From an uncultured Bacilli bacterium (lineage in GTDB: Bacteria; Bacillota_I; Bacilli_A; RF39; UBA660), in the NCBI GenBank assembly GCA_947589105.1, contig CANQBL010000001.1, forward strand, positions 1-64,000: 64,000 nucleotides of DNA, read 5' to 3'. The position numbers were made by a program, and so were the translations under genes. Below the pieces are notes generated by a model that saw only the letters and a program-made list of their open reading frames with translations, was not told where the DNA came from and did not search any database. Shown here in pieces: positions 23,331 to 34,588 of this stretch. Numbering within the stretch: position 1 is the stretch's first letter; each line of letters opens with the position of its first letter.

Positions 23331-24601
23331 TATTTACGATAACCCCTTTCATATTTTCTAGCTGATAATGTGCTCTCTATTTGGTTATATGTTTCAAGGG
23401 CAACACCAACAACAATTAATAATCCAGTTCCTCCAACAGTAACACTAGTAGGTAAGCTACTAAAATTTGATACCAAAATTGGAAGTCCTGCTATAACAAC
23501 CAAGAATACTGCTCCTAAAAAGGTTATTCTTGATAAAACCATACTTATATACCTTTTGGTCTCATTTCCTGGTCTTACCCCAGGAATATAACCACCATTT
23601 TTATTAAGACTCTCAGATAATTCCTTTGGTTTTAATCCAGAAGCCATAAAAGTATATAGATATGCAAATAATATTATTAATAAAATGTATAATATGAATC
23701 CCGTTACCGTACTGTAGTTAATATATTTATTTATAAAAAGTGAGAAATTATCATTTTTTATAAAAGCTGCAATTAACGATGGTATAGAAATTAAACTTGA
23801 TGCAAAGATAACAGGCATTACCCCAGCAGAATTTAATTTAAATGGAATATAGGTTTGTTTTGCGCCATAAGCAGTTGAAGTTTTGTTAGTGTATTGAATA
23901 GGAACCCTTCTTTCTGATTTCTCTATAAATACCACTCCAACTATTATTAAAACGTATACTAATACAAACAAAATAAACTTAGTTATTCCAAATGCAACCT
24001 CTTGAACGGTTCCAGTTGTAACAAAAGAACCAAAGGCATCAACCATCATTGATGGAGTACTTATTAATATACCTGCCATAATCAAGATTGATATTCCGTT
24101 TCCAACACCTTTTCTAGTAATTTGATCACCAAGCCATAGTAGAAAACATGTACCAGCAGTTAAAATAATAGATACCCTTAAATATTCTATAGCAGTTGCT
24201 GATTCTCCAAGAAAGGAAAATGACATTACCAAACCTTGTAAGAAAGCAAGTACAATTCCCATGTATCTTGTAATCTTATTTAACTTAACTCTACCGGTAT
24301 ATCCTTCTTTAGCTAGATTTGAAAAATAAGGAATTATATCCATTTGAAGTAATTGGACAATAATTGAAGCACTAATGTATGGAGTTACTCCTAATGCAAA
24401 AATTGAGAAATTTTTTAAAGAACCTCCACCCATTACATTTAATAATTCCAAAAATCCCAAATCCTCAGTTATGTTGTTTGTTCCAGGAACCCTAACTAAT
24501 GTTCCTACTTTATAGATGAATAATATAAGAAGAGTAAACAAAATCTTATTTCTTACATCCTTATTACTAGGTGCAAAGATTTGTTTAACAATCTTAAACA
24601 T
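23330..24601 (-). CDS. secY: preprotein translocase subunit SecY
   Basis: 423 aa membrane protein; GGSLKNFSIFALGVTPYISASIIVQLLQM. Confidence 0.98.
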   Translation of the reverse strand: MFKIVKQIFAPSNKDVRNKILFTLLILFIYKVGTLVRVPGTNNITEDLGFLELLNVMGGGSLKNFSIFALGVTPYISASIIVQLLQMDIIPYFSNLAKEGYTGRVKLNKITRYMGIVLAFLQGLVMSFSFLGESATAIEYLRVSIILTAGTCFLLWLGDQITRKGVGNGISILIMAGILISTPSMMVDAFGSFVTTGTVQEVAFGITKFILFVLVYVLIIVGVVFIEKSERRVPIQYTNKTSTAYGAKQTYIPFKLNSAGVMPVIFASSLISIPSLIAAFIKNDNFSLFINKYINYSTVTGFILYILLIILFAYLYTFMASGLKPKELSESLNKNGGYIPGVRPGNETKRYISMVLSRITFLGAVFLVVIAGLPILVSNFSSLPTSVTVGGTGLLIVVGVALETYNQIESTLSARKYERGYRK

Positions 24602-24602
24602 C

Positions 24603-25046
24603 TTACATCACCTCAGCTTTTCCACCTACAGTTTCTATTTTTTCTTTTGCAACGTTAGAGAAAACATGTGCTCTAACAGTTAATTTCTTTTCTAAATTTC
24701 CATTACCAAGAATTTTTATACCTGATAATTCTTTTTTTATAACTCCCATTTCTTTTAATAATTCTGGAGTTACAACAGTACCATCATCAAACATGTTTAA
24801 ATCTGATACATTTATAACCGAATAAGTTTTCTTGAACATAGCATTAGAAAATCCACGTTTAGGAAGCCTTCTGTATAAAGGTAATTGTCCACCTTCAAAT
24901 CCAGGTCTTACTCCTCCACCACTTCTAGCATTTTGTCCTTTATGTCCTTTACCACTTGTTTTTCCAGTACCGCTACTAGAACCACGACCTAATCTTTTAA
25001 TATCTTTTTTAGAACCTTCGTTATATTTTAATTCATTTAACTTCAT
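24603..25046 (-). CDS. rplO: 50S ribosomal protein L15
   Basis: [27 protein letters not shown]. Confidence 0.98.
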   Translation of the reverse strand: MKLNELKYNEGSKKDIKRLGRGSSSGTGKTSGKGHKGQNARSGGGVRPGFEGGQLPLYRRLPKRGFSNAMFKKTYSVINVSDLNMFDDGTVVTPELLKEMGVIKKELSGIKILGNGNLEKKLTVRAHVFSNVAKEKIETVGGKAEVM

Positions 25047-25555
25047 TATCCTAAAATCTCCTCTACAGATTTTCCTCTTAACTCAGCAATATGTTCTGCT
25101 GATTTTTGACTTTTTAGAGCTTCGATGGTTGCTCTTGCGGTATTTAATTTTGTATTAGATCCAAGTGATTTTGAAATAATATCTTTAACTCCAGCTAATT
25201 CTAAGATTGCACGAACTGAACCACCAGCAATGATACCAGTACCAGCCTTTGCAGGTTTAATTAAAACCTTAGCTGCTCCTGCTGTACCAATAGCATCATG
25301 AGAAACAGTTCTTTCTTCAACTAAATCTAATTTAATTATGTTATTAGTTGCATCTTGAATTGCCTTTTTGATTGCATCTTGAACTTCGTTTGCTTTACCA
25401 GTTCCAAGGCCAACCTTACCTTTTCCGTCCCCAACTGCAACAGTTGCAGCAAAACGAAGACGACGTCCACCTTTGGTAACTTTTGTAACACGATTAACTG
25501 AAATAACTGATTCGTTATATTCTTTTTCGCGTGGTTTGCTATTTCTTCTTTCCAC
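25046..25555 (-). CDS. rpsE: 30S ribosomal protein S5
   Basis: [30 protein letters not shown]. Confidence 0.98.
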   Translation of the reverse strand: MERRNSKPREKEYNESVISVNRVTKVTKGGRRLRFAATVAVGDGKGKVGLGTGKANEVQDAIKKAIQDATNNIIKLDLVEERTVSHDAIGTAGAAKVLIKPAKAGTGIIAGGSVRAILELAGVKDIISKSLGSNTKLNTARATIEALKSQKSAEHIAELRGKSVEEILG

Positions 25556-25569
25556 TTTGTTACCCTCCT

Positions 25570-25932
25570 TTAGAATTCTAATCCATTTTCTCGTGCGGCT
25601 TCTGCAAGTGCAGCTACACGACCATGATATAAGTAGCCTCCTCTATCGAATACTACTTTACTAATCTTTGCTTTCTTTGCCTTTTTTGCAACCAAAGCTC
25701 CTACAAGCTTACTTGCCTCTATGTTACCACCATTTTTAATATTTAAATCTTTATCAATTGATGATGCACTAACTAACGTAACTCCCTTAGTATCATCAAT
25801 AATTTGCGCACTAATATTTTTTAGTGATCTAAATACACAAAGTCTTGGTAACTCGCTAGTTCCGCTAACTCTTGTTCTTATTCTAGCATGTCTAGCTTTA
25901 CGAGCTTCATTACGTGATGTTTTCTTTATCAT
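25570..25932 (-). CDS. rplR: 50S ribosomal protein L18
   Basis: [23 protein letters not shown]. Confidence 0.97.
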   Translation of the reverse strand: MIKKTSRNEARKARHARIRTRVSGTSELPRLCVFRSLKNISAQIIDDTKGVTLVSASSIDKDLNIKNGGNIEASKLVGALVAKKAKKAKISKVVFDRGGYLYHGRVAALAEAARENGLEF

Positions 25933-25953
25933 TGTAATAATCTCCCTTTCCTA

Positions 25954-26493
25954 TTATTTAGAAGCTTTCTTTCCTTCTTTACGGCGAACATGTTCACCTT
26001 TATAACGGATACCTTTACCCTTATAAGGTTCTGGCTTTCTAACTTCTCTTATTTCTGCAGCAAATTTTCCTACTGCTTCCTTATCAATACCTTTTACGGT
26101 TATTTCTGTTGCACTTACACTTTCAACGGTTAATCCAGCAGGAATTTCAAGTTCAATCTTATGTGAATAACCAGCGTTTATTTCTAAAGTTTTACCTTTT
26201 ACATTAAAACGATAACCAACACCAATAATTTCAAGTCCTTTTTCATAACCTTCTTTAACACCTTTAATCATGTTTAAAATTAAAGCATTTGTAGTACCAT
26301 GCATTTGTTTTGCTTTTTTTGTTTCACTGTTTCTTGTAACCTTAATTTCGTTACCCTCTACTGTAACGCTTATATTTGCGTCTAAGTTTAATGATAATTC
26401 TCCCTTAGGTCCTTTTACAGTGATGCATCCATTTTCGTTTGTTACGGTAACATTTTCTGGAACCGTTAACACTCTATTTCCAATACGACTCAT
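25954..26493 (-). CDS. rplF: 50S ribosomal protein L6
   Basis: MSRIGNRVLTVPENVTV...KPEPYKGKGIRYKGE. Confidence 0.98.
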   Translation of the reverse strand: MSRIGNRVLTVPENVTVTNENGCITVKGPKGELSLNLDANISVTVEGNEIKVTRNSETKKAKQMHGTTNALILNMIKGVKEGYEKGLEIIGVGYRFNVKGKTLEINAGYSHKIELEIPAGLTVESVSATEITVKGIDKEAVGKFAAEIREVRKPEPYKGKGIRYKGEHVRRKEGKKASK

Positions 26494-26516
26494 CTTTTAG
26501 TCCCTCCTTGTTTGAA

Positions 26517-26951
26517 TTACCATATATATGCTAAAACTTCTCCACCAAGGTTTTCTTTTCTAGCTTCTTTCCCAGTCATAATTCCTTTTGATGTTGAAAC
26601 TATAGATATTCCAAGACCATTTAAAACCATTGGAACTTCTTCAGCTTTAGCATACACACGTAGTCCTGGTTTTGATATTCTTTTTAAACCAGAAATTACT
26701 CTTTCTTTATTTTTTCCGTATTTCAAAGTAACAATAATGTTATCTTGTACTTCATTTTTTTCAACTTTGTAATTTTCTATATATCCTTCATTTTTTAAAA
26801 TCTTTACAATTGCTAATTTTATATTAGATGAAGGAATAACCACTTCATTATAACGCATCTGATTTGCATTACGAATACGCGTAAGTAAATCTGCGATTGG
26901 ATCTGTTACTGACATATGAATCCTCCTTTTCGTATCTTCTACTCTTACCAA
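26517..26951 (-). CDS. rpsH: 30S ribosomal protein S8
   Basis: [19 protein letters not shown]; true start likely the internal Met. Confidence 0.97.
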   Translation of the reverse strand: MVRVEDTKRRIHMSVTDPIADLLTRIRNANQMRYNEVVIPSSNIKLAIVKILKNEGYIENYKVEKNEVQDNIIVTLKYGKNKERVISGLKRISKPGLRVYAKAEEVPMVLNGLGISIVSTSKGIMTGKEARKENLGGEVLAYIW

Positions 26952-27130
26952 CTTGACTTTTTAACCCCAGGAATTTCTCCTTTGTAGGCTAATTCTCTAA
27001 AGCAAATACGGCAGATACCAAACTTTTTCATTACTGAATGTGGACGACCGCATCTGTTGCAACGAGTATATTCTTGTACTTTATATTTTTTAGGTCTTTT
27101 AGCTTTTACGACCATACTTTTCTTTGCCAC
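26945..27130 (-). CDS. rpsN: 30S ribosomal protein S14, type Z (zinc-ribbon), GTG start
   Basis: GTGGCAAAGAAAAG.. after GGAGG; CNRCGRP...CRIC; the ORF track start at 27169 is too far upstream. Confidence 0.95.
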   Translation of the reverse strand: MAKKSMVVKAKRPKKYKVQEYTRCNRCGRPHSVMKKFGICRICFRELAYKGEIPGVKKSSW

Positions 27131-27146
27131 TTTATTCCTCCCTTGC

Positions 27147-27686
27147 TTACTTTTTAAAAGGTAAACCAAAACCTTTTAATAAGTCTAATGCTTCTTCGTT
27201 TGTTTTTGCAGTTGTAACAAAAACAATGTCCATTCCACGTACTTTTACAACTTCGTCATAAACTATTTCTGGGAATATTGTTTGTTCTTTTATACCAAGT
27301 GTATAATTTCCTCTTCCATCGAAAGTCTTTGATGATATACCTCTAAAATCACGTACACGAGGTAATACGATTTTAATAAGTTTTTCAAGGAAAGTATACA
27401 TAGTTTCTCCACGTAATGTAACCTTACATCCGATTGCTTGCCCTTCCCTTATTTTAAAACCTGCTATCGATTTCTTAGCCTTTGTAATAACAGGCTGCTG
27501 CCCAGTTATTTTTTCAAGTTCTGAAACTGCAACATCTAAAAGTTTACTATTTAAAGTTGCATCACCAACTCCCATATTAACTACGATCTTTTCTAGCTTT
27601 GGTACAGCCATGACAGTAGTATAATTGTATTTTTTAGTTAATTCAGGAACAACTTCCTTTATGTATTGCTCTTTTAAACTGTTCAT
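27147..27686 (-). CDS. rplE: 50S ribosomal protein L5
   Basis: [11 protein letters not shown]...RVRDFRGIS. Confidence 0.98.
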   Translation of the reverse strand: MNSLKEQYIKEVVPELTKKYNYTTVMAVPKLEKIVVNMGVGDATLNSKLLDVAVSELEKITGQQPVITKAKKSIAGFKIREGQAIGCKVTLRGETMYTFLEKLIKIVLPRVRDFRGISSKTFDGRGNYTLGIKEQTIFPEIVYDEVVKVRGMDIVFVTTAKTNEEALDLLKGFGLPFKK

Positions 27687-27704
27687 AGTTACCCTCCTTC
27701 CAGG

Positions 27705-28010
27705 TTAGTCTAATTTGTTTTTTGACTTGCTAGAAACTCTAACTTTATTTCCATCTTTATCGATTTGTTTTGCTATTCTGGCACGTTTTTTCGTTTTTGG
27801 ATCAATAATCATAACATTAGAAATATGAATAGCGGCTTCCTTATCAATTATTCCACCAGTTTGGTCTTGTCCGTTTGGTTTAATATGTTTTTTTACCATA
27901 TTAATACCTTCTACAAAAACCTTTTCACCTTTCTTAGCGATGATTTTTCCTTCTTTACCTTTGTCCTTACCAGCAATAACAATTACTTTATCTCCAACTT
28001 TTAAATTCAT
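27705..28010 (-). CDS. rplX: 50S ribosomal protein L24
   Basis: VGDKVIVIAGKDKGKEGKI (KOW). Confidence 0.97.
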   Translation of the reverse strand: MNLKVGDKVIVIAGKDKGKEGKIIAKKGEKVFVEGINMVKKHIKPNGQDQTGGIIDKEAAIHISNVMIIDPKTKKRARIAKQIDKDGNKVRVSSKSKNKLD

Positions 28011-28030
28011 GATTTTCCTCCTTAAAAGGT

Positions 28031-28399
28031 CTATAACACTTCTTTTGCTAACGATACAATTTTCATGAAATCTTTATCACGTAATTCGCGTGCTACTGGA
28101 CCTAAAACTCTTGTTCCAACTGGTGTCTTATCATCTTTTATAATAACGCAAGCATTATCATCAAATTTGATATAAGAACCATCATCTCTACGCATTCCAA
28201 ATTTGCTTCTAACGATAACCGCTTTTACGACTTTACCGCTTGATATATTACCATTTGGAGTTGCCTTTTTTACTGTTCCAACTACGATATCACCAATATT
28301 TCCGGTTTTATGAGTACTTCCGCCTAGAACCCTAATAACCATTAGTTCACGAGCTCCGGAATTATCAGCAACTTTTAAACGACTTTGTTGTTGAATCAT
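28031..28399 (-). CDS. rplN: 50S ribosomal protein L14
   Basis: [27 protein letters not shown]. Confidence 0.98.
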   Translation of the reverse strand: MIQQQSRLKVADNSGARELMVIRVLGGSTHKTGNIGDIVVGTVKKATPNGNISSGKVVKAVIVRSKFGMRRDDGSYIKFDDNACVIIKDDKTPVGTRVLGPVARELRDKDFMKIVSLAKEVL

Positions 28400-28430
28400 A
28401 AATGTTTCCTCCTTCTTATTTGTAAAGTGC

Positions 28431-28688
28431 CTATAAAATTACGGCTTCTTCTACTATTTCTGTCAAACTAAATCTCTTTGTTTTTGATAATGGTTTTGTT
28501 GCAACAACCTTAACTATATCTCCAACTTTAGCTTGATTATTTTCATCATGAGCTGTATATTTTTTTGAATACTTAACACGCTTACCGTATTTTGGATCCT
28601 TTTTATAAGTTTCAACTAAAATCGTAATTGTTTTATTATTCTTAGCACTTACGACTTTACCAATAACTTCATGTCTTACTTTTTCCAT
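28431..28688 (-). CDS. rpsQ: 30S ribosomal protein S17
   Basis: [27 protein letters not shown]. Confidence 0.97.
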   Translation of the reverse strand: MEKVRHEVIGKVVSAKNNKTITILVETYKKDPKYGKRVKYSKKYTAHDENNQAKVGDIVKVVATKPLSKTKRFSLTEIVEEAVIL

Positions 28689-28702
28689 TAGTAAACCCTC
28701 CT

Positions 28703-28894
28703 TTAAGCTTCTTTACGTTCTGCTAAAATTGTTTTCATTCTAGCAACGTCTTTTCTTAATTCATGTATTCTTGAAGGTTTTTCTAAGTTACCGGTAGCTT
28801 GCTGCATACGTAAATTAAATATTTCATCCTTAGCTTCTACTATTTTTGCTTCGATTTGCTCAGTGGTTAGCTCTCTTATTTCATTAACCTTCAT
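28703..28894 (-). CDS. rpmC: 50S ribosomal protein L29
   Basis: [35 protein letters not shown]. Confidence 0.95.
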   Translation of the reverse strand: MKVNEIRELTTEQIEAKIVEAKDEIFNLRMQQATGNLEKPSRIHELRKDVARMKTILAERKEA

Positions 28895-29315
28895 TTTTTT
28901 CACCACCATCTTCTTTTGTTACAAATTTACACTTGATTGGTAATTTGTGCATTGCAAGTCTAAGTGCTTCACGTGCAACTTCTTCAGATACATCTGAAAC
29001 CTCAAACATAACTTTTCCTTCTTTTACAACAGCAACCCAGCTTTCAGGATTACCTTTACCTTTACCTTGACGAGTTTCAAGAGGTTTTTTCGTTAATGAT
29101 AAATGAGGGAAAATATTAACAAAAACTTTTCCTCCACGTTTCATGTAACGTGTCATAGCAACACGAGCAGCTTCTATTTGCTGTGCAGTGATCCAAGCTC
29201 CTTCTTTTGCCATTAAACCATACTCACCAAAAGTTACTTTTGTATTTCCCTTTGATTTTCCTTCATAATAAATTCTGTGAGGTTTACGATATTTAGTTCT
29301 TTTTGGCATCAACAT
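28884..29315 (-). CDS. rplP: 50S ribosomal protein L16
   Basis: [14 protein letters not shown]...; ORF track start at 29357 overlaps rpsC, so the start was trimmed. Confidence 0.96.
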   Translation of the reverse strand: MLMPKRTKYRKPHRIYYEGKSKGNTKVTFGEYGLMAKEGAWITAQQIEAARVAMTRYMKRGGKVFVNIFPHLSLTKKPLETRQGKGKGNPESWVAVVKEGKVMFEVSDVSEEVAREALRLAMHKLPIKCKFVTKEDGGEKNEG

Positions 29316-29970
29316 CTTTAACACCTCCAGTTTTCTTTTTAGAAGGAAGTATTTCACCTTTATATATCCATACTTTTACGCCAATTTTACCATAAGTAGT
29401 ATCAGCTTCAGCAGTAGCATAATCAATATCAGCTCTTAAAGTATGTAAAGGTGTAGTACCTTCATTATAGCCTTCGCTACGAGCAATTTCAGCTCCGTTT
29501 AAACGGCCAGAACATAGAGTTTTAATTCCTTTTGCTCCAGCTTTCATAGTATTTCTAATAGCTCTTTTTTGAGCCATTCTGTATGAACCCCTATTTTCAA
29601 TTTGACTTGCTATGTTGTTTGCAACTAGTTGAGCATCTAAATCAGGGTTCTTAATTTCCATTATAGAAATTTGAATTTCTTCACCAACTAATTTACTTAG
29701 TCCATTCTTTAATTTTTCGATTTCTTCTCCGCCATGTCCAATAACAACACCAGGTTTTGCAGTGTTTATTTTTACTTCGGTCTTCTTATTGCTTCTTTCG
29801 ATTGCTATAGAAGAAACCGCAGCATTCTTTAATTTCTTGCTTAAGAAATTACGAATCTTCATATCGTTTTCTAATGTCTTAGAGAAATCTTTACTTGGTG
29901 CATACCATTTAGCAGTCCAATCCTTGTTAATACCAAGTCTCAAACCTGCAGGATTAACTTTTTGACCCAT
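29293..29970 (-). CDS. rpsC: 30S ribosomal protein S3
   Basis: [24 protein letters not shown]. Confidence 0.98.
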   Translation of the reverse strand: MGQKVNPAGLRLGINKDWTAKWYAPSKDFSKTLENDMKIRNFLSKKLKNAAVSSIAIERSNKKTEVKINTAKPGVVIGHGGEEIEKLKNGLSKLVGEEIQISIMEIKNPDLDAQLVANNIASQIENRGSYRMAQKRAIRNTMKAGAKGIKTLCSGRLNGAEIARSEGYNEGTTPLHTLRADIDYATAEADTTYGKIGVKVWIYKGEILPSKKKTGGVKDVDAKKN

Positions 29971-29987
29971 TAGTTTTCCTCCTTATA

Positions 29988-30320
29988 TTATCTTTCTGCA
30001 ACAACCACTGTCACATGACTTGTACGGTGATCATTCTTTGCAATTCTTCCTCTTGAATCAGGTACTGATCTTTTAAGTACAGGACCATCATTAATGTAAG
30101 CTTCTTTAACATATAGCTTAGTTTTATCAAGATTATGATTATTTTCAGCATTTGCCACTGCTGATGTTAAAACCTTTTTTATAATACGTGCAGCTTTATT
30201 ATTCATGTTGTTTAAAATACCCATAGCTTCGCTGACGTTTTTTCCGTTTATTAACCTCATAACTAAACGAGATCTTAAAGCGGAAATACGAACTGTTTTC
30301 GCAATTGCTTTCGCTTCCAT
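29988..30320 (-). CDS. rplV: 50S ribosomal protein L22
   Basis: VRISALRSRLVMRLINGKNVSEA. Confidence 0.97.
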   Translation of the reverse strand: MEAKAIAKTVRISALRSRLVMRLINGKNVSEAMGILNNMNNKAARIIKKVLTSAVANAENNHNLDKTKLYVKEAYINDGPVLKRSVPDSRGRIAKNDHRTSHVTVVVAER

Positions 30321-30342
30321 ATTATTATCTCCCTTCTAGTTA

Positions 30343-30615
30343 TTACTTTTTATCTTTGTTCTCGCCGTGTCCACCACATTTACGAGTAAGTGAAAATTCT
30401 CCTAATTTATGACCAACCATATCCTCAGTAACATAAACTGGAATAAATTCTTTACCATTGTGAACCGCAAAAGTGTGTCCTATAAAATCTGGAAATATTG
30501 TTGAACGGCGCGACCAAGTTTTTATTACTTCTTTTTTACCTTCTTTATTTAATTTTTGAACCTTAGCTAGTAATCTAGGAAATACATAAGGTCCTTTCTT
30601 TACGCTTCTTGCCAT
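30343..30615 (-). CDS. rpsS: 30S ribosomal protein S19
   Basis: [11 protein letters not shown]...[24 protein letters not shown]. Confidence 0.98.
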   Translation of the reverse strand: MARSVKKGPYVFPRLLAKVQKLNKEGKKEVIKTWSRRSTIFPDFIGHTFAVHNGKEFIPVYVTEDMVGHKLGEFSLTRKCGGHGENKDKK

Positions 30616-30634
30616 TTACATTTCTTCCTTTCCT

Positions 30635-31462
30635 TTATTTCTTGCGGCTTACTATCAACTTAGTTGAAGCCTTTTTATTATTACGAGTCTTCATACCAAG
30701 AGCTGGTTTACCCCAAGGTGTCATTGGCTGTTTACGTCCTACTGGAGCTCTACCTTCACCACCACCATGAGGGTGATCATTAGGGTTCATAACAGAACCA
30801 CGTACGGTTGGACGAATTCCCATGTGACGAGTACGTCCTGCTTTACCTAAGTTTACTAATGAATAATCTTCATTTCCAACTTCACCGATTGTAGCCATAC
30901 AAGTTCCAAGTATCTTTCTTGTTTCGCCACTTCTTAGTCTTATTAATACATATTTTTCTTCACGTCCAAGAATTTGTGCACTAGATCCAGCACTACGGGC
31001 AAGCTGTGCACCTTTACCAGGCCTTAATTCGATGTTATGAATAATGGTTCCTACTGGTATGTTCATAATTGGCATTGCATTTCCTGTTTTAACGTCAATG
31101 TTTTGTCCACTAACAATCACATCACCAACTTTTAAACCTTTTGGTGCAATAATGTACCTTTTTTCACCATCTTTATAATTTATAAGTGCAATATTAGCAC
31201 TTCTATTTGGATCGTATTCAATAGCTGCAACCTTACCTGTTATATCGTTTTTATTTCTTTTAAAATCAATTATACGATACTTACGTTTTTCACCACCACC
31301 ACGGTGTCTTACGGTTATACGGCCTAAGTTATTACGTCCATCTGTTTTTTTCTTATTAACTACTAAGCTTTTTTCAGGAGTATTTTTAGTTATTTCATCG
31401 TTAACCAAAGTACTCATTTGTCTTCTAGCATTTGTAGTTGGTTTGAACTTTTTAACTGGCAT
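30635..31462 (-). CDS. rplB: 50S ribosomal protein L2
   Basis: [24 protein letters not shown]. Confidence 0.98.
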   Translation of the reverse strand: MPVKKFKPTTNARRQMSTLVNDEITKNTPEKSLVVNKKKTDGRNNLGRITVRHRGGGEKRKYRIIDFKRNKNDITGKVAAIEYDPNRSANIALINYKDGEKRYIIAPKGLKVGDVIVSGQNIDVKTGNAMPIMNIPVGTIIHNIELRPGKGAQLARSAGSSAQILGREEKYVLIRLRSGETRKILGTCMATIGEVGNEDYSLVNLGKAGRTRHMGIRPTVRGSVMNPNDHPHGGGEGRAPVGRKQPMTPWGKPALGMKTRNNKKASTKLIVSRKK

Positions 31463-31477
31463 TATATTTCCTCCTTA

Positions 31478-31750
31478 TTAGCTTAAGTCTAGTTTGCTAC
31501 CTTCTGCTAAAGTTATTATTGCTTTTTTATAAGCTTTAGTTTTTCCTTCGTAGCGTCCTACTCTTTTTTTCTTTGCTCGTACACTTACAGTGTTAACATT
31601 TGTTACTTTTACGTTAAAAGCATTTTCTACAGCTTGCCTAATTTGAACTTTATTAGCATCATTAGATACTTTTAACACTACCTTTTTACCATCAGCAGAA
31701 ATATTAGCTGATTTTTCAGTTATTATTGGTGCTTTTATTATATCTTTCAT
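31478..31750 (-). CDS. rplW: 50S ribosomal protein L23
   Basis: IIKAPIITEKSA; operon position. Confidence 0.96.
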   Translation of the reverse strand: MKDIIKAPIITEKSANISADGKKVVLKVSNDANKVQIRQAVENAFNVKVTNVNTVSVRAKKKRVGRYEGKTKAYKKAIITLAEGSKLDLS

Positions 31751-32376
31751 TATTTAAGCACCTCCTCAACATATTTTAAAGCGTCTTCGGTAATAACTAA
31801 TTTATCACAGTACAAAACATCATAAGTATTTAATTCATTTGCTAATACTAGTTTTATATTAGCAATATTTCTAGTTGCTAATATAACGTTTTCTGAAAGT
31901 TCAGTAGTAACAATTAGTAATTTACCTTTAAGATTTAAACCTTCTAATAATTTAAGCATGTCGCGAGTTTTATTTGTTTGAATTTCAAATTTTTCAATCA
32001 AAACTATTTCTTTATCATTTGCTTTATAAGTTAAAGCTGATTTAAGAGCTAAGCGACGTTCCTTTTTATTCATTTTCTTAGTGTAGTTTCTATTTGAACT
32101 AGGTCCAAACACAACTCCACCGCCTACCCAGTGAGGTGCTCTTGTAGAACCTTGTCTTGCATTACCAGTTCCTTTTTGTCTCCATGGTTTTCTTCCGCCA
32201 CCAGAAACCTCACTACGATTTTTTACGGAATGGCTACCCTGTCTTGTGTTAGCCATAATTAAATTTATGTGTTCATAAACAACTTGATCATTTGGAGTTA
32301 TTCCCCAAACGTTATCATCTAATTTAATGTCTTTAATTTTTTCACCTTTTAAACTTAAAAGTGCTGTCTTTGGCAT
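31750..32376 (-). CDS. rplD: 50S ribosomal protein L4
   Basis: VSGGGRKPWRQKGTGNARQGSTRAPHWVGGGVVFGP. Confidence 0.97.
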   Translation of the reverse strand: MPKTALLSLKGEKIKDIKLDDNVWGITPNDQVVYEHINLIMANTRQGSHSVKNRSEVSGGGRKPWRQKGTGNARQGSTRAPHWVGGGVVFGPSSNRNYTKKMNKKERRLALKSALTYKANDKEIVLIEKFEIQTNKTRDMLKLLEGLNLKGKLLIVTTELSENVILATRNIANIKLVLANELNTYDVLYCDKLVITEDALKYVEEVLK

Positions 32377-32428
32377 TTTAGTTCCTCCTTTCATCACAAG
32401 TATAAATGTTTAAATAATATAATTACAA

Positions 32429-33169
32429 TTATTCAGCAGTCTCTTGTGATGCTTCGTTTACCTCAGGTGCAGTTTGTTCTAAAGCCTTGGTTTCATTAGT
32501 TTCATAACTAACTAATTCAACTTTTTCTTTCTTAACGTTAGGCTTTTTAACAGCTGACTTGATGATAACTAAAGACTTTTTAGCACCTGGAACATTACCC
32601 TTAATTAAAATTACATTTTCTTCAGGCATAACTGAAACTACTTCTAAATTTTGCATAGTAACAGTAATGTGTCCCATGTGACCCGGCAATTTCTTGCCTT
32701 TAAATACACGCATTGGTCTCATTGTTCCCAAAGAACCAACACCTCTATGATATTGAGATCCGTGTCCCATTGGGCCCCTTGATTGATTATAACGTTTTAT
32801 TACGCCTTGGAAACCCTTTCCTTTAGAGATTCCGGTAACATCAACCATTTCCCCTTCTTCAAATACTTGGCAATTAATTTCCTGTCCAAGTTCATACTTA
32901 CTAATATCTACTCCACGGATTTCCCTTAAGAAGCGCTTAGGAGCAGTATTAGCTTTTGCTAGATGACCTTTTTCAGCTTTATTGCTTAGTTTTTCTCTTT
33001 TGGTATCAAAGCCTAATTGAATAGCTTCATATCCATCGTTTTCCATAGTTTTAATTTGAGTTACAACGTTTGGTTCTACTTCAACTACGGTAACAGGAAT
33101 TAATTTACCATCCTTAGAAAAAACCTGAGTCATTCCTAGCTTACGACCTAAGATTCCTTTTCTTTCCAT
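32429..33169 (-). CDS. rplC: 50S ribosomal protein L3
   Basis: [13 protein letters not shown]...[15 protein letters not shown]; acidic C-terminal tail. Confidence 0.97.
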   Translation of the reverse strand: MERKGILGRKLGMTQVFSKDGKLIPVTVVEVEPNVVTQIKTMENDGYEAIQLGFDTKREKLSNKAEKGHLAKANTAPKRFLREIRGVDISKYELGQEINCQVFEEGEMVDVTGISKGKGFQGVIKRYNQSRGPMGHGSQYHRGVGSLGTMRPMRVFKGKKLPGHMGHITVTMQNLEVVSVMPEENVILIKGNVPGAKKSLVIIKSAVKKPNVKKEKVELVSYETNETKALEQTAPEVNEASQETAE

Positions 33170-33184
33170 TTTTTCCTCCTATAA

Positions 33185-33487
33185 TTATTTAATTTCGATA
33201 TCAACGCCGCTTGGTAAGTCAAGATGTTGTAACGCATCAATCGTTTCCTTGCTTGGTTCAACGATATCAATTAATCTTTTGTGGGTACGCATTTCGAACT
33301 GTTCGCGTGAATCTTTATCCTTATGAACTGCTCTTAAGATAGTGTACTTTTGAATTTCGGTTGGAAGTGGTACAGGTCCACTTACCTTACCTCCAGTACG
33401 TTTAACTGTTTCAACAATTTTAGAAGCAGCTAAATCTAAAGAACGATGATCATATGCTTTTAATCTAATTCGAATTTTATTTGACAT
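33185..33487 (-). CDS. rpsJ: 30S ribosomal protein S10
   Basis: [40 protein letters not shown]. Confidence 0.98.
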   Translation of the reverse strand: MSNKIRIRLKAYDHRSLDLAASKIVETVKRTGGKVSGPVPLPTEIQKYTILRAVHKDKDSREQFEMRTHKRLIDIVEPSKETIDALQHLDLPSGVDIEIK

Positions 33488-33493
33488 ACTCAT

Positions 33494-33618
33494 ATATCCT
33501 CCCTTCGCCTATATCTGGTATAGACTTGCTCCGAACGAATTACCTGATTTCCATTTAGTTATAAAAACAACTTAACCGGGTGTATCAGCAACCTCGCACA
33601 TCCATGCAACTACACGCA
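33494..33618 (-). promoter_or_regulatory. S10-operon 5' leader (rpsJ leader)
   Basis: ~125 nt GC-richer untranslated stretch (TGCGTGTAGTTGCATGGATGTGCGAGGTTGCTGATACACCCGGTTAAG...) between a strong promoter and rpsJ. Confidence 0.6.
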
Positions 33619-33624
33619 GTAACA

Positions 33625-33653
33625 ATTATATCAGAAGAATCCCTTTATTTCAA
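33625..33653 (-). promoter_or_regulatory. S10-operon promoter (extended -10)
   Basis: Minus strand TTGAAA-17 bp-TATAAT with TGA just before the -10. Confidence 0.8.
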
Positions 33654-33774
33654 GGGCTTTTTATAAGTTTTTTAACTTTTTTTCTTCTTATAAAATTTTA
33701 TTAAAAATAATTTAAAACATACTACATAAATTTATTTATTATTACTTTTTTATTTGGTTTCTTTATTTAATTAA

Positions 33775-33803
33775 AAAAATTAGTGAAATTTCACTAATTT
33801 GTC
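33775..33803 (-). terminator. intrinsic terminator downstream of the Bax inhibitor-1-like gene
   Basis: AAATTAGTGAAATTTCACTAATTT followed by a T-run on the minus strand. Confidence 0.65.
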
Positions 33804-33843
33804 TACACTAAAATTACTAAAAATAAATCTAGTAATTTCTTTT

Positions 33844-34512
33844 TTAATCATTATTTTTACCAAATAAATTAAGTAACTGCAAAAATATATTAATAAAATC
33901 TAAATATAAATCAAGAGCTCCATATACCGTCATCTTATTTAATTCTTCTTGATCATTTTGATAATAAGCATAAATACTTTTTAGCGATTGCATATCCCAT
34001 GCGGTAAGTCCAAGGAAAATAACTATAGATATTATTGATACAACAATACCGAATGAGGAATTATTTATAAATATGTTTATTAAAGACATTACAACTATCG
34101 CAATAAGAGCAAAAATAAGAATTCTTCCCATTGACGATAAATCTTGTTTGGTAGTATAACCATAAAGTGCTAAAAGTCCAAACATTAAAGCTGCCGCCAA
34201 GAAAAACGTTACGATACTTTGTATTTTATATACCAAAAAAATAGAAGATAACGTAAGTCCGCTTACAGCAGAATACGTAATAAATAAAACTTTTGCTCCT
34301 GTTGATGAAACTTTTTTTCTTAAAGCATTAAATACTATCACTATAATAAATTCTAATAAAATTATCCAAACGTATGAACTATACACAATCCTAATCATTT
34401 CCTTAGATATTGAAGTATAATAAGCAACTCCTCCAGAAACTAATAATCCTATAAACATCCATAAGTAAATTCCGCTAAAAAACTTACTCATTTTTTCATT
34501 ATTAATAACCAT
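33844..34512 (-). CDS. Bax inhibitor-1/YccA family membrane protein
   Basis: 7-TM protein, FLGLTAWDMQSLKSIY...YGALDLYLDFINIFLQLLNLFG. Confidence 0.9.
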   Translation of the reverse strand: MVINNEKMSKFFSGIYLWMFIGLLVSGGVAYYTSISKEMIRIVYSSYVWIILLEFIIVIVFNALRKKVSSTGAKVLFITYSAVSGLTLSSIFLVYKIQSIVTFFLAAALMFGLLALYGYTTKQDLSSMGRILIFALIAIVVMSLINIFINNSSFGIVVSIISIVIFLGLTAWDMQSLKSIYAYYQNDQEELNKMTVYGALDLYLDFINIFLQLLNLFGKNND

Positions 34513-34588
34513 ATAAAATCCTCCTTTACTTTTATTATATCACTAAATTATATAAAAATATTAAAACAAATTAAAAAAAGCTAAAAAC

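Noticed and set aside
20263-29965. Plus-strand ORFs antisense to the ribosomal protein operon (e.g. 20263, 23370, 24832, 25721, 26270, 26512, 27765, 29762)
   Set aside because: Antisense to conserved ribosomal protein, secY and rpoA genes; no independent support.
33641-33661. Terminator-like hairpin CCCTTTATTTCAAGGGCTTTTT on the plus strand
   Set aside because: No plus-strand gene feeds it, and it overlaps the S10-operon promoter on the minus strand; likely coincidental.
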